Shown one piece after another: positions 32,675 to 41,732 of a stretch of DNA of 64,000 nucleotides. Source of the DNA: Rhodospirillales bacterium (GTDB lineage: Bacteria; Pseudomonadota; Alphaproteobacteria; Micavibrionales; Micavibrionaceae); contig JACKIQ010000005.1 in NCBI GenBank assembly GCA_020638365.1, positions 62,001-126,000 of the forward strand, in the 5' to 3' direction. The first letter of the stretch is position 1, and each line of letters opens with the position of its first letter. The notes under the pieces were generated by a model. It did not search any database and was not told the origin of the DNA. It worked only from the letters and a program-made list of their open reading frames with translations. A program made the translations under genes and the position numbers.

Positions 32675-35113
32675 ATGGCCTACACAGCGACCGAAAATCT
32701 CGACATAACGTCCGCTCAGCAGGACTCCGGAACCCTTGTTCTCCAGGTTGACGGCCCTCGCCTCGAACTGCCCGACGCGACATTCGTCAAGGATGCGGAA
32801 CTCGCGCGCGACGGACAGGATCTGGTCATCGAAGGCCCCCACGGTACGGTCATCGTCGAATCCTATTTTGCTCAGACGCACCCCCCGCTGCTATCGGCCC
32901 CGGACGGAACGGCCCTCACCCCCGATCTGGTCAGTTCTTTTATCAAAAACGCGGCGCAATACGCCGACGTGACCCCGGCCAGCGTTTCTGACGTCAGTCC
33001 GGTCGGCGCAGTTCAGGAAATCAGCGGCGAAGCCACTGTCACCCGTGCGAACGGAAAAGTCGAAATTCTAGGAGTCGGAAGCCCCATCTATCAGGGAGAT
33101 ATTATCGAAACAAGCGAAGACGGGGCGGTCAATATCGTCTTTGTCGACGAAAGCACGTTTGCGGTGGCCAACGACGCGCGCATGGCCATCGACGAATATG
33201 TCTTTGACCCGAAAACCAACGGCGGAGTGTCCAATTTCTCGGTCCTGAAGGGCGTATTCGTCTTCACGTCCGGCCTGATCGGACGCGACGACCCGGATGA
33301 CGTAGAGATTTCAACTCCCTCCGGCTCCATAGGGATCCGCGGAACGATTATCGCCGGCAACGTCGATACGGGAGAAATCACGGTGATCGAGGGTGCCATC
33401 GTTCTGACAAATCATCAGGGGCAGACCCTGACACTCTCGGCCGAATTCGAAACGGCGATCTTCAACGCCAGGGAAGGAACGATCGAACTGGTCGGCCAGC
33501 TCTCCGCTCATGATGTCGGCGACCGTTACGAAAGCGTAGCCGACGTCGCAACCCAGCTCTTCTCGACGATCAGGGAAGAAGCCGGGGATAAGGGAGAAAC
33601 CGAAGGCGACAAGGAATCTTCTCTCGACGACCAGATGCTCAGCGACGACATCCTTCAAACCGCCGATGACGGCGCGGACGGCGACCTGACGACCCAGCTT
33701 GTCTCAAACGCCTTTGAAGACCGCCCTCTGGCCGAGGTAATCAAGAACATCCTGACAAGCAACTCGGGCAATGAAGCCCCGACGACCCCGGCCATTGCGG
33801 TACAGGTCGAAAAATTCGCCTTCGCGGAAAACGACGCCTCCGGCGCGCCTGTCGCCCGCCTGACCGCGCAGTTCGTCGATTTTGCAAACATTAACCTGTT
33901 CGGCCCCTCGAACAACTTCTTCGATATTGTCCGTGAAAGCGACACGAGCTTTCTTGTCTCCCTCAAACCCGGCGTATCTATGGATTATGAGGACCCGTTC
34001 AACCTTCTCTACGTCGCCTACGACCTGAACGGCCATATCATCGCGGATTTCAGCCGCCCGGACGTCACGAACGTTATTGAACCCGTGACCCTGACCGGAG
34101 CCGAACCCAACAATATCGGGACCAGCAACTTCTTCTCCGGCTCCAACGGGAATACGTGGATTTATGATTTCAGCAACGAATTCGACGATCCCGAAGGCGA
34201 AATCTCTTACTACACGGTCACCGCATCCCCGAGCGGACCCGGAATCGGAAGTTTTAACTGCGGCACGGACGGTGTCATGACGATCGGGTTGGACGGCACC
34301 GTGGACGGCAGTAATTACAACATCACCGTCAACGCGGTCAACGCCGGCGACTTCACCGTCAACAGTGTGACCATAACCTTTGACACGGTGCAGCAGGATA
34401 ACATCACCGGAATCATGGCCACAGGCGGCGAAACCTTCAGTTCGTCCGGAGTGACAGCAGATACCGTAATCATAAGCTCGGATAACAACTACGCATTCAC
34501 CGATTTTGGAAACGACACGATCAATATCAACGGAAACAGCAACAAGATCATGGCCGGAAACGGCAACGACACCATCAACCTCACCTCCGGCCTGAACAAC
34601 TTCATCCACGGCGGCGCGGGCGGAGATAACTTCAACCTCGACGTCACGACAAATACCAAGGTCTACGGCGGAGAGGACAGCGATGTGTTCCATCTCAACA
34701 CGGCGGCAGCCGTATCGGGCCTGAACCCCGGCACAATCATTGACGGCGGCAACGACAACCTGTCCGGCTCCAACCCCGGCGACGTTCTGCGGCTCGACGC
34801 GGCGGCCGGAAACATTGATTTCACGGGAATCAACGACACGATCATCAGGAATATCGAAACGGTTAAAACCGATAACGGCGTAGCCAACACCATCACCCTG
34901 AACTACACCGACGTCATCGCCATGACCGACGAGAATAACCGCCTGTTTATCAACACGGACGGCAACGACACGGTGACCTTCGTCAACGGGTCCGGCAACA
35001 CCTTTTATAACTACGGCACCTACGACAATAACGGCGAAACCTATCAGGTCTACACGGACGGAGCCATAACCGTTCTGGTCGACACGCAGGCCGCGACCGT
35101 CACAGGCTTCTAA
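32675..35113 (+). CDS. FecR-domain protein with RTX-like C-terminal repeats
   Basis: An 812-residue acidic protein with no Sec signal peptide. Residues about 100-275 are a FecR-like beta domain (V-G-A-V-Q-E-I-S-G-E-A-T-V start, G-D-I-I-E-T, D-E-S-T-F-A-V-A, S-G-S-I-G-I-R-G-T). A serine/glutamate-rich linker follows. The C-terminal 270 residues carry asparagine/aspartate/glycine repeats of the RTX kind (G-N-D-T-I-N-I-N-G-N, G-N-G-N-D-T-I-N-L, G-G-A-G-G-D-N-F-N-L), degenerate compared with GGXGXDXUX. This architecture fits type I secretion, with the FecR module near the N-terminus as in large alphaproteobacterial exoproteins. No secretion genes are in the window. A hairpin follows the stop. Confidence 0.7.
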   Translation: MAYTATENLDITSAQQDSGTLVLQVDGPRLELPDATFVKDAELARDGQDLVIEGPHGTVIVESYFAQTHPPLLSAPDGTALTPDLVSSFIKNAAQYADVTPASVSDVSPVGAVQEISGEATVTRANGKVEILGVGSPIYQGDIIETSEDGAVNIVFVDESTFAVANDARMAIDEYVFDPKTNGGVSNFSVLKGVFVFTSGLIGRDDPDDVEISTPSGSIGIRGTIIAGNVDTGEITVIEGAIVLTNHQGQTLTLSAEFETAIFNAREGTIELVGQLSAHDVGDRYESVADVATQLFSTIREEAGDKGETEGDKESSLDDQMLSDDILQTADDGADGDLTTQLVSNAFEDRPLAEVIKNILTSNSGNEAPTTPAIAVQVEKFAFAENDASGAPVARLTAQFVDFANINLFGPSNNFFDIVRESDTSFLVSLKPGVSMDYEDPFNLLYVAYDLNGHIIADFSRPDVTNVIEPVTLTGAEPNNIGTSNFFSGSNGNTWIYDFSNEFDDPEGEISYYTVTASPSGPGIGSFNCGTDGVMTIGLDGTVDGSNYNITVNAVNAGDFTVNSVTITFDTVQQDNITGIMATGGETFSSSGVTADTVIISSDNNYAFTDFGNDTININGNSNKIMAGNGNDTINLTSGLNNFIHGGAGGDNFNLDVTTNTKVYGGEDSDVFHLNTAAAVSGLNPGTIIDGGNDNLSGSNPGDVLRLDAAAGNIDFTGINDTIIRNIETVKTDNGVANTITLNYTDVIAMTDENNRLFINTDGNDTVTFVNGSGNTFYNYGTYDNNGETYQVYTDGAITVLVDTQAATVTGF

Positions 35114-35143
35114 ATCAAAGAAAACCGCAGGAACAAAGCCAGC

Positions 35144-35171
35144 AATCCCCTGAAGAATCCTTCAGGGGATT
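35144..35171. terminator. 11-bp hairpin between convergent genes
   Basis: AATCCCCTGAA and TTCAGGGGATT form a perfect stem around GAATCC. Neither side has a strong T-run, so it may act as a weak bidirectional terminator. The last bases lie in the stop of the VTT-like gene. Confidence 0.55.
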
Positions 35172-35730
35172 AAGTTTGCGAAAAAATGTAAAAGTAAAAA
35201 CTGTAAAAAACGACCCAGCATCCTGTATTGACGATTAAAATCGCTCTCAAGTTATAGCGGATCAAGAGCGCAGATCCGACCAATGACGCGAGGCTCGTCA
35301 CCAGCAAAAATCGCACGCCCCTTGCAATCACGGTATAAAAGGCAAAGAGCGGCACAGCCAATCCCATATCCCCGGCCACCGCCGCATAAATCTTGTAGGG
35401 CACCCCGCTCAGACTTCCCGCCTGCATGACCGCCAGCGCGTTTCCTGCCCGCATCTCTTCCCCCGCACTGTCAATAAGCGCCGGGCTGATAGCCGGAACA
35501 GCATCCAGAAAAACCCGCGCCGTCGCGAAGGATTCAGAGCCGAAAACATACATCAACGCTCCCCCGGTCAAAGCTCCGGCAATCACGAACGGGATATTTT
35601 TGTAACCCTCCCCGCGGTTAACAAGAACGAGATAGGTCAACCACAGGTCAGGGACAAAAAAGAAAAACGTTGCCTCCGCAAAACCCCAGGCAAAACTGAT
35701 TAGGCGTATTGCTGCAGGAGAAATTGCCAT
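35170..35730 (-). CDS. DedA/VTT-like (YqaA-type) integral membrane protein
   Basis: A 186-residue membrane protein with about five spans. The central G-S-L-S-G-V-P-Y-K-I-Y-A-A-V-A-G segment near residues 109-124 and the following F-Y-T-V-I-A-R-G-V-R-F-L-L-V-T match the G-x-x-P-x-P-x-K and R-G-x-R-F motifs of the VTT/DedA superfamily, often lipid scramblases or flippases. The ATG at 35730 follows GAGGG by 6 bases, better than the upstream TTG at 35748. The upstream neighbour is glpK (61 bases away, same strand). A role in lipid or envelope homeostasis is plausible but not shown. Confidence 0.7.
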   Translation of the reverse strand: MAISPAAIRLISFAWGFAEATFFFFVPDLWLTYLVLVNRGEGYKNIPFVIAGALTGGALMYVFGSESFATARVFLDAVPAISPALIDSAGEEMRAGNALAVMQAGSLSGVPYKIYAAVAGDMGLAVPLFAFYTVIARGVRFLLVTSLASLVGSALLIRYNLRAILIVNTGCWVVFYSFYFYIFSQT

Positions 35731-35790
35731 AACGATCCCTCGGAACAAACAATCATCAAAAAAATAATCTAAGAAGTTTGCGAGAAAGGA

Positions 35791-37272
35791 TCAACCAATA
35801 CTCTTGGCAACCGCCTTTTGCCACCCCGCATAAAGTCGGTCCGCTTCCGCACCGTCCATTTGCGGTTCACACCTATGCGCTACCCTGCGGCTGGAGGTAG
35901 CCTCATCAAGGTTGGAAAACACCCCCGCCCCGACCCCGGCAAGACAGGCCGCACCCCATGCCGTACATTCCGCCACGGCGGGAACCTCGACAGGGCGCTG
36001 CATGATATCGGCGATAAACTGCCGCACAAAACTGTTTGCCATAAGCCCGCCATCCGCCCGGATGACCGGAATGGAAAAACCGCCATCCCGCTCCATGGCG
36101 CAAAGCAGGTCGCGTGTCTGGTACGCTTGCGCTTCCAAAACCGCCCGCACGATATGCGCCCTTTGCGTATCGCGCCCGAGACCGCAAAGAACGCCGCGCG
36201 CATCCGGTCGCCAGTGCGGAGCGCCCAGCCCGGTAAAAGCGGGAACAAAATAAACGCCCCTTGTACCTTCAACGGAGCCAGCCAGCGCCTCGCTCTCATC
36301 CGCGCTTTTAAGAAGGCCAAGATTATCCCTCAAAAACTGTACCGCGGTCCCTGCATTGAAGATCGCCCCTTCCAGCGCGTAGGACCGGACGCCCCCCAAC
36401 TGGTAAGCGACCGTTGCCAGCATCCGGCTGGGCGAATCATGGACCTCCGCTCCCGTATTCATCAGGGCAAAACACCCCGTCCCGTAGGTCGCCTTGACCG
36501 TCCCCGCCGCAAAACACCCCTGCCCGATAAGGGCCGCCTGCTGGTCTCCAGCCATTCCATAAATTGGACATTTTTGGATATTTTTACCACCATCTAAATG
36601 GCCATATTCAGCTATATTGTCCAATATGATTGGCATAATTTCAATAGGAACGCCAAATACGTCCAATAAGTCATTATCCCATTTTCCATCGTGAATGTTA
36701 TAGAGCATCGTACGCGAGGCGTTAGTCGCATCCGTCGCGTGAACACGCCCCCCGGTCAGATGCCAGAGAAGAAAAGAATCCACCGTCCCGAATGCCAGAT
36801 CCCCCGCCCGCGCTTTTTCATAAGCGCCCTCAACATGATCGAGCATCCACCTGATTTTGGTCGCTGAAAAATAAGGGTCGAGCAACAACCCTGTCTTGCG
36901 TGTGACCACCTCCTCCACCCCGGTTTCGCGAAGGGCCGCACACAGATCCGCCGTACGTCGGTCCTGCCAGACGATCGCGTTATAGACAGGCTCCCCGCTC
37001 TTCCGGTCCCAGAGAAGGGTCGTTTCGCGCTGATTGGTAATCCCCGCCGCGGCAATCCGGAGCGCGTCCCTCCCCAGATCGTCCGTAACACTGGATATAG
37101 CCCACAAGATATCGTTAAGAAGAGTTTCCGGGTCCTGCTCCACCCATCCGTCCTGCGGCGTGATCAGGGGCAGTTCCTTCTGCCGGACCGCAACGACCGC
37201 CCCTAAGCGGTCAAAAACAATCGCCCGCGAGCTGCTCGTCCCCTGGTCGATGGACAAAAGATAATCAGACAT
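35791..37272 (-). CDS. glpK: Glycerol kinase
   Basis: Cytosolic FGGY kinase phosphorylating glycerol to sn-glycerol 3-phosphate. The 493-residue form starts at ATG 37272 (M-S-D-Y-L-L-S-I-D-Q-G-T-S-S-S-R), typical family start; a longer open frame to 37401 has no support. Motifs: D-Q-G-T-S-S-S-R, W-V-E-Q-D-P, N-Q-R-E-T near 84-88, W-Q-D-R-R near 103, Y-F-S-A-T-K near 138, G-T-V-D-S-F-L-L-W, D-A-T-N-A-S-R-T-M, G-D-Q-Q-A-A, G-A-I-F-N-A-G and A-D-G-G-L-M-A-N. The stretch 36552-36690 is much more AT-rich than the rest and uses different codons, as if recombined. glpD lies upstream on the same strand, separated by tandem hairpins. Confidence 0.96.
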   Translation of the reverse strand: MSDYLLSIDQGTSSSRAIVFDRLGAVVAVRQKELPLITPQDGWVEQDPETLLNDILWAISSVTDDLGRDALRIAAAGITNQRETTLLWDRKSGEPVYNAIVWQDRRTADLCAALRETGVEEVVTRKTGLLLDPYFSATKIRWMLDHVEGAYEKARAGDLAFGTVDSFLLWHLTGGRVHATDATNASRTMLYNIHDGKWDNDLLDVFGVPIEIMPIILDNIAEYGHLDGGKNIQKCPIYGMAGDQQAALIGQGCFAAGTVKATYGTGCFALMNTGAEVHDSPSRMLATVAYQLGGVRSYALEGAIFNAGTAVQFLRDNLGLLKSADESEALAGSVEGTRGVYFVPAFTGLGAPHWRPDARGVLCGLGRDTQRAHIVRAVLEAQAYQTRDLLCAMERDGGFSIPVIRADGGLMANSFVRQFIADIMQRPVEVPAVAECTAWGAACLAGVGAGVFSNLDEATSSRRVAHRCEPQMDGAEADRLYAGWQKAVAKSIG

Positions 37273-37398
37273 AACGCATAAACTCAGACAAGTACCACGC
37301 AGACATAAACAAAAATATGAAGAAAAACCAATAAAGCTATAAAACAAAACAATTTTCCAAATAGAAAACCGTTCCGCAAAACAGAAAATCGGAATTTT

Positions 37399-37446
37399 CA
37401 AAAAACAGGGCGGAAAAGCCCTTTAAAAAGAAACGGGTGAACACCC
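37399..37446 (-). terminator. Tandem terminators between glpD and glpK
   Basis: Two minus-strand hairpins: CGGGTG/CACCCG (37433-37446) followed by TCTTTTTAA, and AGGGC/GCCCT (37406-37421) followed by GTTTTTTGAAAA. They would stop glpD transcription before glpK, so glpK probably has its own promoter in the 126 bases downstream. Confidence 0.75.
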
Positions 37447-37456
37447 GCCAACAATG

Positions 37457-38965
37457 CTACAGGGTAGAAAGAACACTGGCAATATTCTCCAGCGTTTCGT
37501 CCGTGACTTTTAAACCGAGTTTTGAACGCCGCCAGAGAATATCCTCATCCGTCTGCGCCATTTCGTGATCGACAAGATACCGTAACTCGGCCTCGTACAC
37601 GTCCTGCCCGCAATAATGCCCGAGACAGGCCAGCGAATCGCCCTCCCCGACTATCCTATCCATCCGCGTACCGTACGCCTGCGCATAACGCCTGAGAACG
37701 CTGGGGGGAAGCCAGGGATAACGGGCGCACTGGCTTTCAATAAAAACGTCCAGTCCGCCCCCCCTGAAATCGCCGCCCGGCAGAGCCTGAGTGTCCGTCC
37801 AGGGATCGGTCACCACGTTAAGGAGCCCCGAAACCATATCGACAGCCCGCTCGGCCTGCGCCCTGTACGTAGTTAACTTTCCTCCGAATATTGAAATCAA
37901 AGGTAGCGGCAGCCCCTTGTGATGATAAATCTGGCAATCGCGGGATATCGCGGAAACACGTTTCTGGCCCTGCTCGACCAGCGCCCGGATACCGCTGAAG
38001 GTAAAAAGCGCATCTTCCGGCAAAACGGGCGCCTTGAACGCCATGTTATATGCCTCACAGAGATAGGCCACCTCTTCCTCGCTGGCCTCTGCATCCTTGG
38101 GATCATCGTTAAAATCAACCTCCGTAGTCCCGACCAGCGTAAAATCGTTTTCATAAGGGATAACGAAAACAACGCGCCCGTCCTTCTGCTGCAACAGATA
38201 GCTCTCCTCGCCATTAAGCTGCCGCGGCAAAATAATATGGCTGCCCTGCACCAGCCGGACACCGGGCAACTCCGGATCGCCGTCCCCCAGCCCTGTCCCC
38301 TTTAGAAAGCGGCCGACCCAAGGCCCGGTTGCATTGATGACAGCCGAGGCATGGACAGAATAATCTTTTTCCGTAAAACGGTCATGCAGGGCCACAGACC
38401 ATAACTTCCCATCTTCCTGTATCCCTGTACAAATCGTGCGCAGACGGATATCCGCTCCGTTTTCCAGCGCATCAACAGCGTTCAGGACCACAAGCCGCGT
38501 ATCGTCCCCCCACGCATCCGAATACACGAACCCTTTTTTGTATTCGGGCCGTAAAGGAACTCCGAAAGATTCTGACCCAAGATTTCTAATGAACCGCGAA
38601 TGCGCCAGCCTGCTGCTTCCCGCAAAGAGATCGTAAAGCCAGAGACCGAGCCGAATTTTCCATATCGGTCTTTTGCCCCCCTTCCCCATCGGCAGGACAA
38701 ACTCCATCCCCCGGACAAGATGCGGAGCAATGCGCAGAAGGGCTTCGCGCTCCGCAAGACTTTCGCGGACCAGCCGGAAATTCATATGCTCAAGATACCG
38801 TAAACCGCCGTGAATAAGCTTGGTACTGGCGGATGACGTTCCGCTGCCCAGATCATCCCCTTCCACCAGAAGGACTGAAAGCCCCCGTCCAGCGGCGTCC
38901 CGGGCAATCCCCGCGCCGTTGATTCCCCCACCGATTATACATAAATCATAATGTGTATCACTCAT
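37457..38965 (-). CDS. glpD: Aerobic glycerol-3-phosphate dehydrogenase
   Basis: FAD-dependent membrane-associated enzyme that oxidises sn-glycerol 3-phosphate to dihydroxyacetone phosphate and passes electrons to quinone. 502 residues, normal length. The N-terminal dinucleotide-binding motif G-G-G-I-N-G-A-G-I-A-R-D-A-A-G-R-G near 12-28, the G-S-G-T-S-S-A-S-T-K-L-I-H-G-G-L-R-Y-L-E block near 41-60 and the central I-N-A-T-G-P-W strand are typical. The C-terminal DAO_C domain (Y-R-A-Q-A-E-R-A-V near 370; C-L-G-H-Y-C-G) is present. With glpK it forms the glycerol catabolic pair; no glpF or glpR is seen. Confidence 0.96.
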   Translation of the reverse strand: MSDTHYDLCIIGGGINGAGIARDAAGRGLSVLLVEGDDLGSGTSSASTKLIHGGLRYLEHMNFRLVRESLAEREALLRIAPHLVRGMEFVLPMGKGGKRPIWKIRLGLWLYDLFAGSSRLAHSRFIRNLGSESFGVPLRPEYKKGFVYSDAWGDDTRLVVLNAVDALENGADIRLRTICTGIQEDGKLWSVALHDRFTEKDYSVHASAVINATGPWVGRFLKGTGLGDGDPELPGVRLVQGSHIILPRQLNGEESYLLQQKDGRVVFVIPYENDFTLVGTTEVDFNDDPKDAEASEEEVAYLCEAYNMAFKAPVLPEDALFTFSGIRALVEQGQKRVSAISRDCQIYHHKGLPLPLISIFGGKLTTYRAQAERAVDMVSGLLNVVTDPWTDTQALPGGDFRGGGLDVFIESQCARYPWLPPSVLRRYAQAYGTRMDRIVGEGDSLACLGHYCGQDVYEAELRYLVDHEMAQTDEDILWRRSKLGLKVTDETLENIASVLSTL

Positions 38966-39063
38966 CTCCTAGCAAGACTACATGATCGGCCGGACCCTGA
39001 AAAGCTGCCCGGACACACAAAAACCCGTGATTAAACGAGAAAAAGCCCTTGCAGAAAATCCTG

Positions 39064-39477
39064 CTACGCATCCATACCATGACGCTGCAATATAATCCGG
39101 ATTTTCGCCTCCAGTTGCGAAGCCGAAAAAGGCTTTTTGATATACCCCGTAACGCCCGAGCTTTTTGCTTCTGTTACAGACCCCATATCCCCGCGCCCCG
39201 TAATCATCAAAAAGGGAGTGTCCATATTCACGCTGCGGACCTGACGCAAAAATTCCACCCCTGTCATCCCGGGCATATTCCAATCGCAGAGAATAAAATT
39301 AACGAGATCAAAAGCGGAATCGACAAAACTGAAAGCCTCCCTCCCGTCTGACGCTTCAAATATCTGGGTAATGCCGAGTTCTCCAAGCATGTTCCGGAGC
39401 ATGGCCCGGGCCTCGTTCTGATCCTCGACAACCAGAACCTTTAAATCCTTGAAATCTGCTTTTCCTGCATATGCCAC
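39064..39477 (-). CDS. CheY-like single-domain response regulator
   Basis: A 137-residue receiver domain: V-L-V-V-E-D-Q-N-E-A-R near 15, phospho-acceptor aspartate in F-I-L-C-D-W-N-M-P near 65, T of L-M-I-T-G-R-G and lysine of Y-I-K-K-P-F near 118. C-D-W-N-M-P is a chemotaxis-like signature. It lies 30 bases after the hybrid kinase gene, on the same strand, so it is a likely phosphorelay partner. No output domain. Confidence 0.92.
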   Translation of the reverse strand: MAYAGKADFKDLKVLVVEDQNEARAMLRNMLGELGITQIFEASDGREAFSFVDSAFDLVNFILCDWNMPGMTGVEFLRQVRSVNMDTPFLMITGRGDMGSVTEAKSSGVTGYIKKPFSASQLEAKIRIILQRHGMDA

Positions 39478-39507
39478 AATTACACCTCTAAAAAAATATA
39501 AAAAAAA

Positions 39508-41556
39508 TCAATGAACTCTGTCAGAAGTAGAAACCCAGTGCGGCTTGACCTCTTCCTCCGCGACACCTCCCTCCTCTGAAGAAGTGCTGTGGATGACGGA
39601 ATGGAGGGTTCTGGCCAGCCGTTCGTAATCTATTGGTTTAGGCATGAAAACAGCGTCATCTGGAACCTCCACCGGCGCCATATCGCCGCTGTTGGGATAA
39701 CCGCTCATAAAAATCACCTTGGTGTCCGGACGCAAAGAGCATAACAACCCGGCCAGCTTGACACCGTTCATTTCCGGCATGACCACATCGGAAAGCAGGA
39801 TATCAATATCGCCGTCGTAATCATCCTGAACGAGTAAAGCCTCGTTCCCGTTAGAAGCCTGCAAAACCGTGGCCTCCATTTGCACAAGCATCTCGCAGAC
39901 GATCTCGCGCAATTCAGGCTCGTCCTCGGCAACCAGAACGGTCACGCCCCTGAGCTTGAGAGTGGAGGGATCGCTGACATCCCCTGTAATCTTGCGGGAA
40001 ACTTCTGCTTTGGTCCGGGGAAGATAGAGCGCAAAACTTGCCCCCTCTCCCTTGCGCGAATCAACATGAAGAGCACCTCCCATTTCACTGACCAGCCCGT
40101 AAACGATGGAAAGCCCCAGCCCAGTTCCCTTACCCTGCGGTTTCGTCGTGAAAAATGGATCGAAAATCCGCTCGATAATTTTCTGGTCCATGCCCTCCCC
40201 GGTATCGCTCACCCGCAACTCGACGAAAGCGCTCCCGTCAAGCTGCTTTCTGACCCGCTCAGGAAGGGCTTCGCGCGGGCAACCGCTGACCTCTATCGTC
40301 AGGCTTCCCCCGTCCGGCATCGCATCGCGGGCGTTGACAACCAGATTCATAAGAACCTGGGCCAGCGAGTTCTCGGATGCGGCAACACGCAGGTTCCGGT
40401 CGACCACGGTGACGCTGAAACGAACAGACGCGTTAACTAGCGGGGCGAGCAGGATTTTTTGACCTTCTATAAACTCGCCAAGATCCAGAACACTCCGGGA
40501 AACGACTTTATGCCGGCTGAATGTCAGCATTTTTCCCGTAAGTGCAGCCCCCCTCTTGGCGGCTGCCTGTATTCGCTGTAAATACTGCTCCGCTTCAGAC
40601 TCCTTCTCGACTTTTTTGGCGGCCATCATCGAAAAACCGTCAATGATGGACAGGATGTTATTGAAGTCGTGAGCCACCCCGCCCGCCAGCTTTCCTAGAG
40701 CCTCCAGCTTCTGGGCTTGATAGGCCTCGGCTTCCCGGTTTTTCAGTTCTGTTGTCTCCGAAAAAACCCCGACAAAAAGATCCGGGCGCCCACGCCCATC
40801 CTGAATGACGGAAATTTTCAGGCTAAACCACCGCCAAAACGCCCTGGACCTCACGGAAAACTCGATCTCTCCGTCATTCTTGGTTATGGAGGCTCCAAGC
40901 AAATGCTCGGTAATGGAATCGTTGCCGACCAGATTCGACAAATCCCCCCACCCGCACCGCAAGACCGCCTGATAATTTAGATTAAAAAAACCGCAAAACG
41001 AGCTGTTTGCAAAAATAATTGGCGCCCCGACAACCTTGGCGTCAGCAACAACGATACCATTCGTTGCGGATTGCATGGCCTTTTGGAGTCGGAAGTTGTT
41101 TTTGTTCAAGGACAAAAGATGGTCTTCCCGCGCCTTGTCGCGGCTGAAGTCCACCACGACAAAAAGCGTGTTGCCGTCCCCCGATGCCTTGGCCTCCACC
41201 AAGCGCAACGCGCCGGACGCTACAGAAACAACCTCCCTGAATGTAACCTGGGCGTCGCCATTTTCTGTCTGCCCAAGTGCATTCTTTAAACTTTCGTCAC
41301 AATCCACGGAATGATCGTAAAGATAATCTATAAAGTGCGAGAGAGTAAGGTAAGACCCTTCCGGTTTCTTGGCATCTAGATCGGGAAGCAGTTCACGGGC
41401 CACGCGATTGGCAAAAAGAAAGCGCCCGCCCTTGTCAAAAAGAATCTGCCCGAAAGAATAATGATCCAGCGCATCTTCAAGGGCCTGCTGGACGGAACCC
41501 CGTCCGTCCGCAACCTTGCCGCCGAAACTCAATATTTTTCGAAACGAAAAAGACAT
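39508..41556 (-). CDS. Hybrid sensor histidine kinase, CckA-like architecture without membrane spans
   Basis: A 682-residue protein. The N-terminal half (about 40-260) carries two PAS-like modules (G-Q-I-L-F-D-K-G-G-R-F-L-F-A-N-R near 37 and I-V-V-A-D-A-K near 167). The HisKA helix has A-G-G-V-A-H-D-F-N-N-I-L-S near 291, the H-box type of CckA/NtrB. ATPase motifs: L-M-N-L-V-V-N-A-R-D-A-M-P, S-D-T-G-E-G-M, and G-K-G-T-G-L-G-L-S-I-V. The C-terminal receiver has V-A-E-D-E-P-E near 557 and aspartate in L-L-S-D-V-V-M-P near 610. No membrane span was found, unlike canonical CckA, so it is probably a cytosolic paralogue. The partner receiver is the next gene. Confidence 0.92.
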   Translation of the reverse strand: MSFSFRKILSFGGKVADGRGSVQQALEDALDHYSFGQILFDKGGRFLFANRVARELLPDLDAKKPEGSYLTLSHFIDYLYDHSVDCDESLKNALGQTENGDAQVTFREVVSVASGALRLVEAKASGDGNTLFVVVDFSRDKAREDHLLSLNKNNFRLQKAMQSATNGIVVADAKVVGAPIIFANSSFCGFFNLNYQAVLRCGWGDLSNLVGNDSITEHLLGASITKNDGEIEFSVRSRAFWRWFSLKISVIQDGRGRPDLFVGVFSETTELKNREAEAYQAQKLEALGKLAGGVAHDFNNILSIIDGFSMMAAKKVEKESEAEQYLQRIQAAAKRGAALTGKMLTFSRHKVVSRSVLDLGEFIEGQKILLAPLVNASVRFSVTVVDRNLRVAASENSLAQVLMNLVVNARDAMPDGGSLTIEVSGCPREALPERVRKQLDGSAFVELRVSDTGEGMDQKIIERIFDPFFTTKPQGKGTGLGLSIVYGLVSEMGGALHVDSRKGEGASFALYLPRTKAEVSRKITGDVSDPSTLKLRGVTVLVAEDEPELREIVCEMLVQMEATVLQASNGNEALLVQDDYDGDIDILLSDVVMPEMNGVKLAGLLCSLRPDTKVIFMSGYPNSGDMAPVEVPDDAVFMPKPIDYERLARTLHSVIHSTSSEEGGVAEEEVKPHWVSTSDRVH

Positions 41557-41732
41557 GGGAAAAATGAAAAAAGCAAAAAAACACTACCTTGAATTGAAAT
41601 ATAAAAAAACGAACCGGACAAGTCCTTTGTGCTGATTACATACGCAGGTATATCGGAAAAATGTATAATTCGATTCGGATTTGAGATACTGTAGAATCAA
41701 GAAAATTCTCGCGTTATCCAGAAAATACTCAC

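Noticed and set aside
33704..34693. A 329-codon antisense frame in the FecR/RTX-like gene
   Set aside because: Valine/aspartate/glycine-rich shadow of the repeat region, no start signals.
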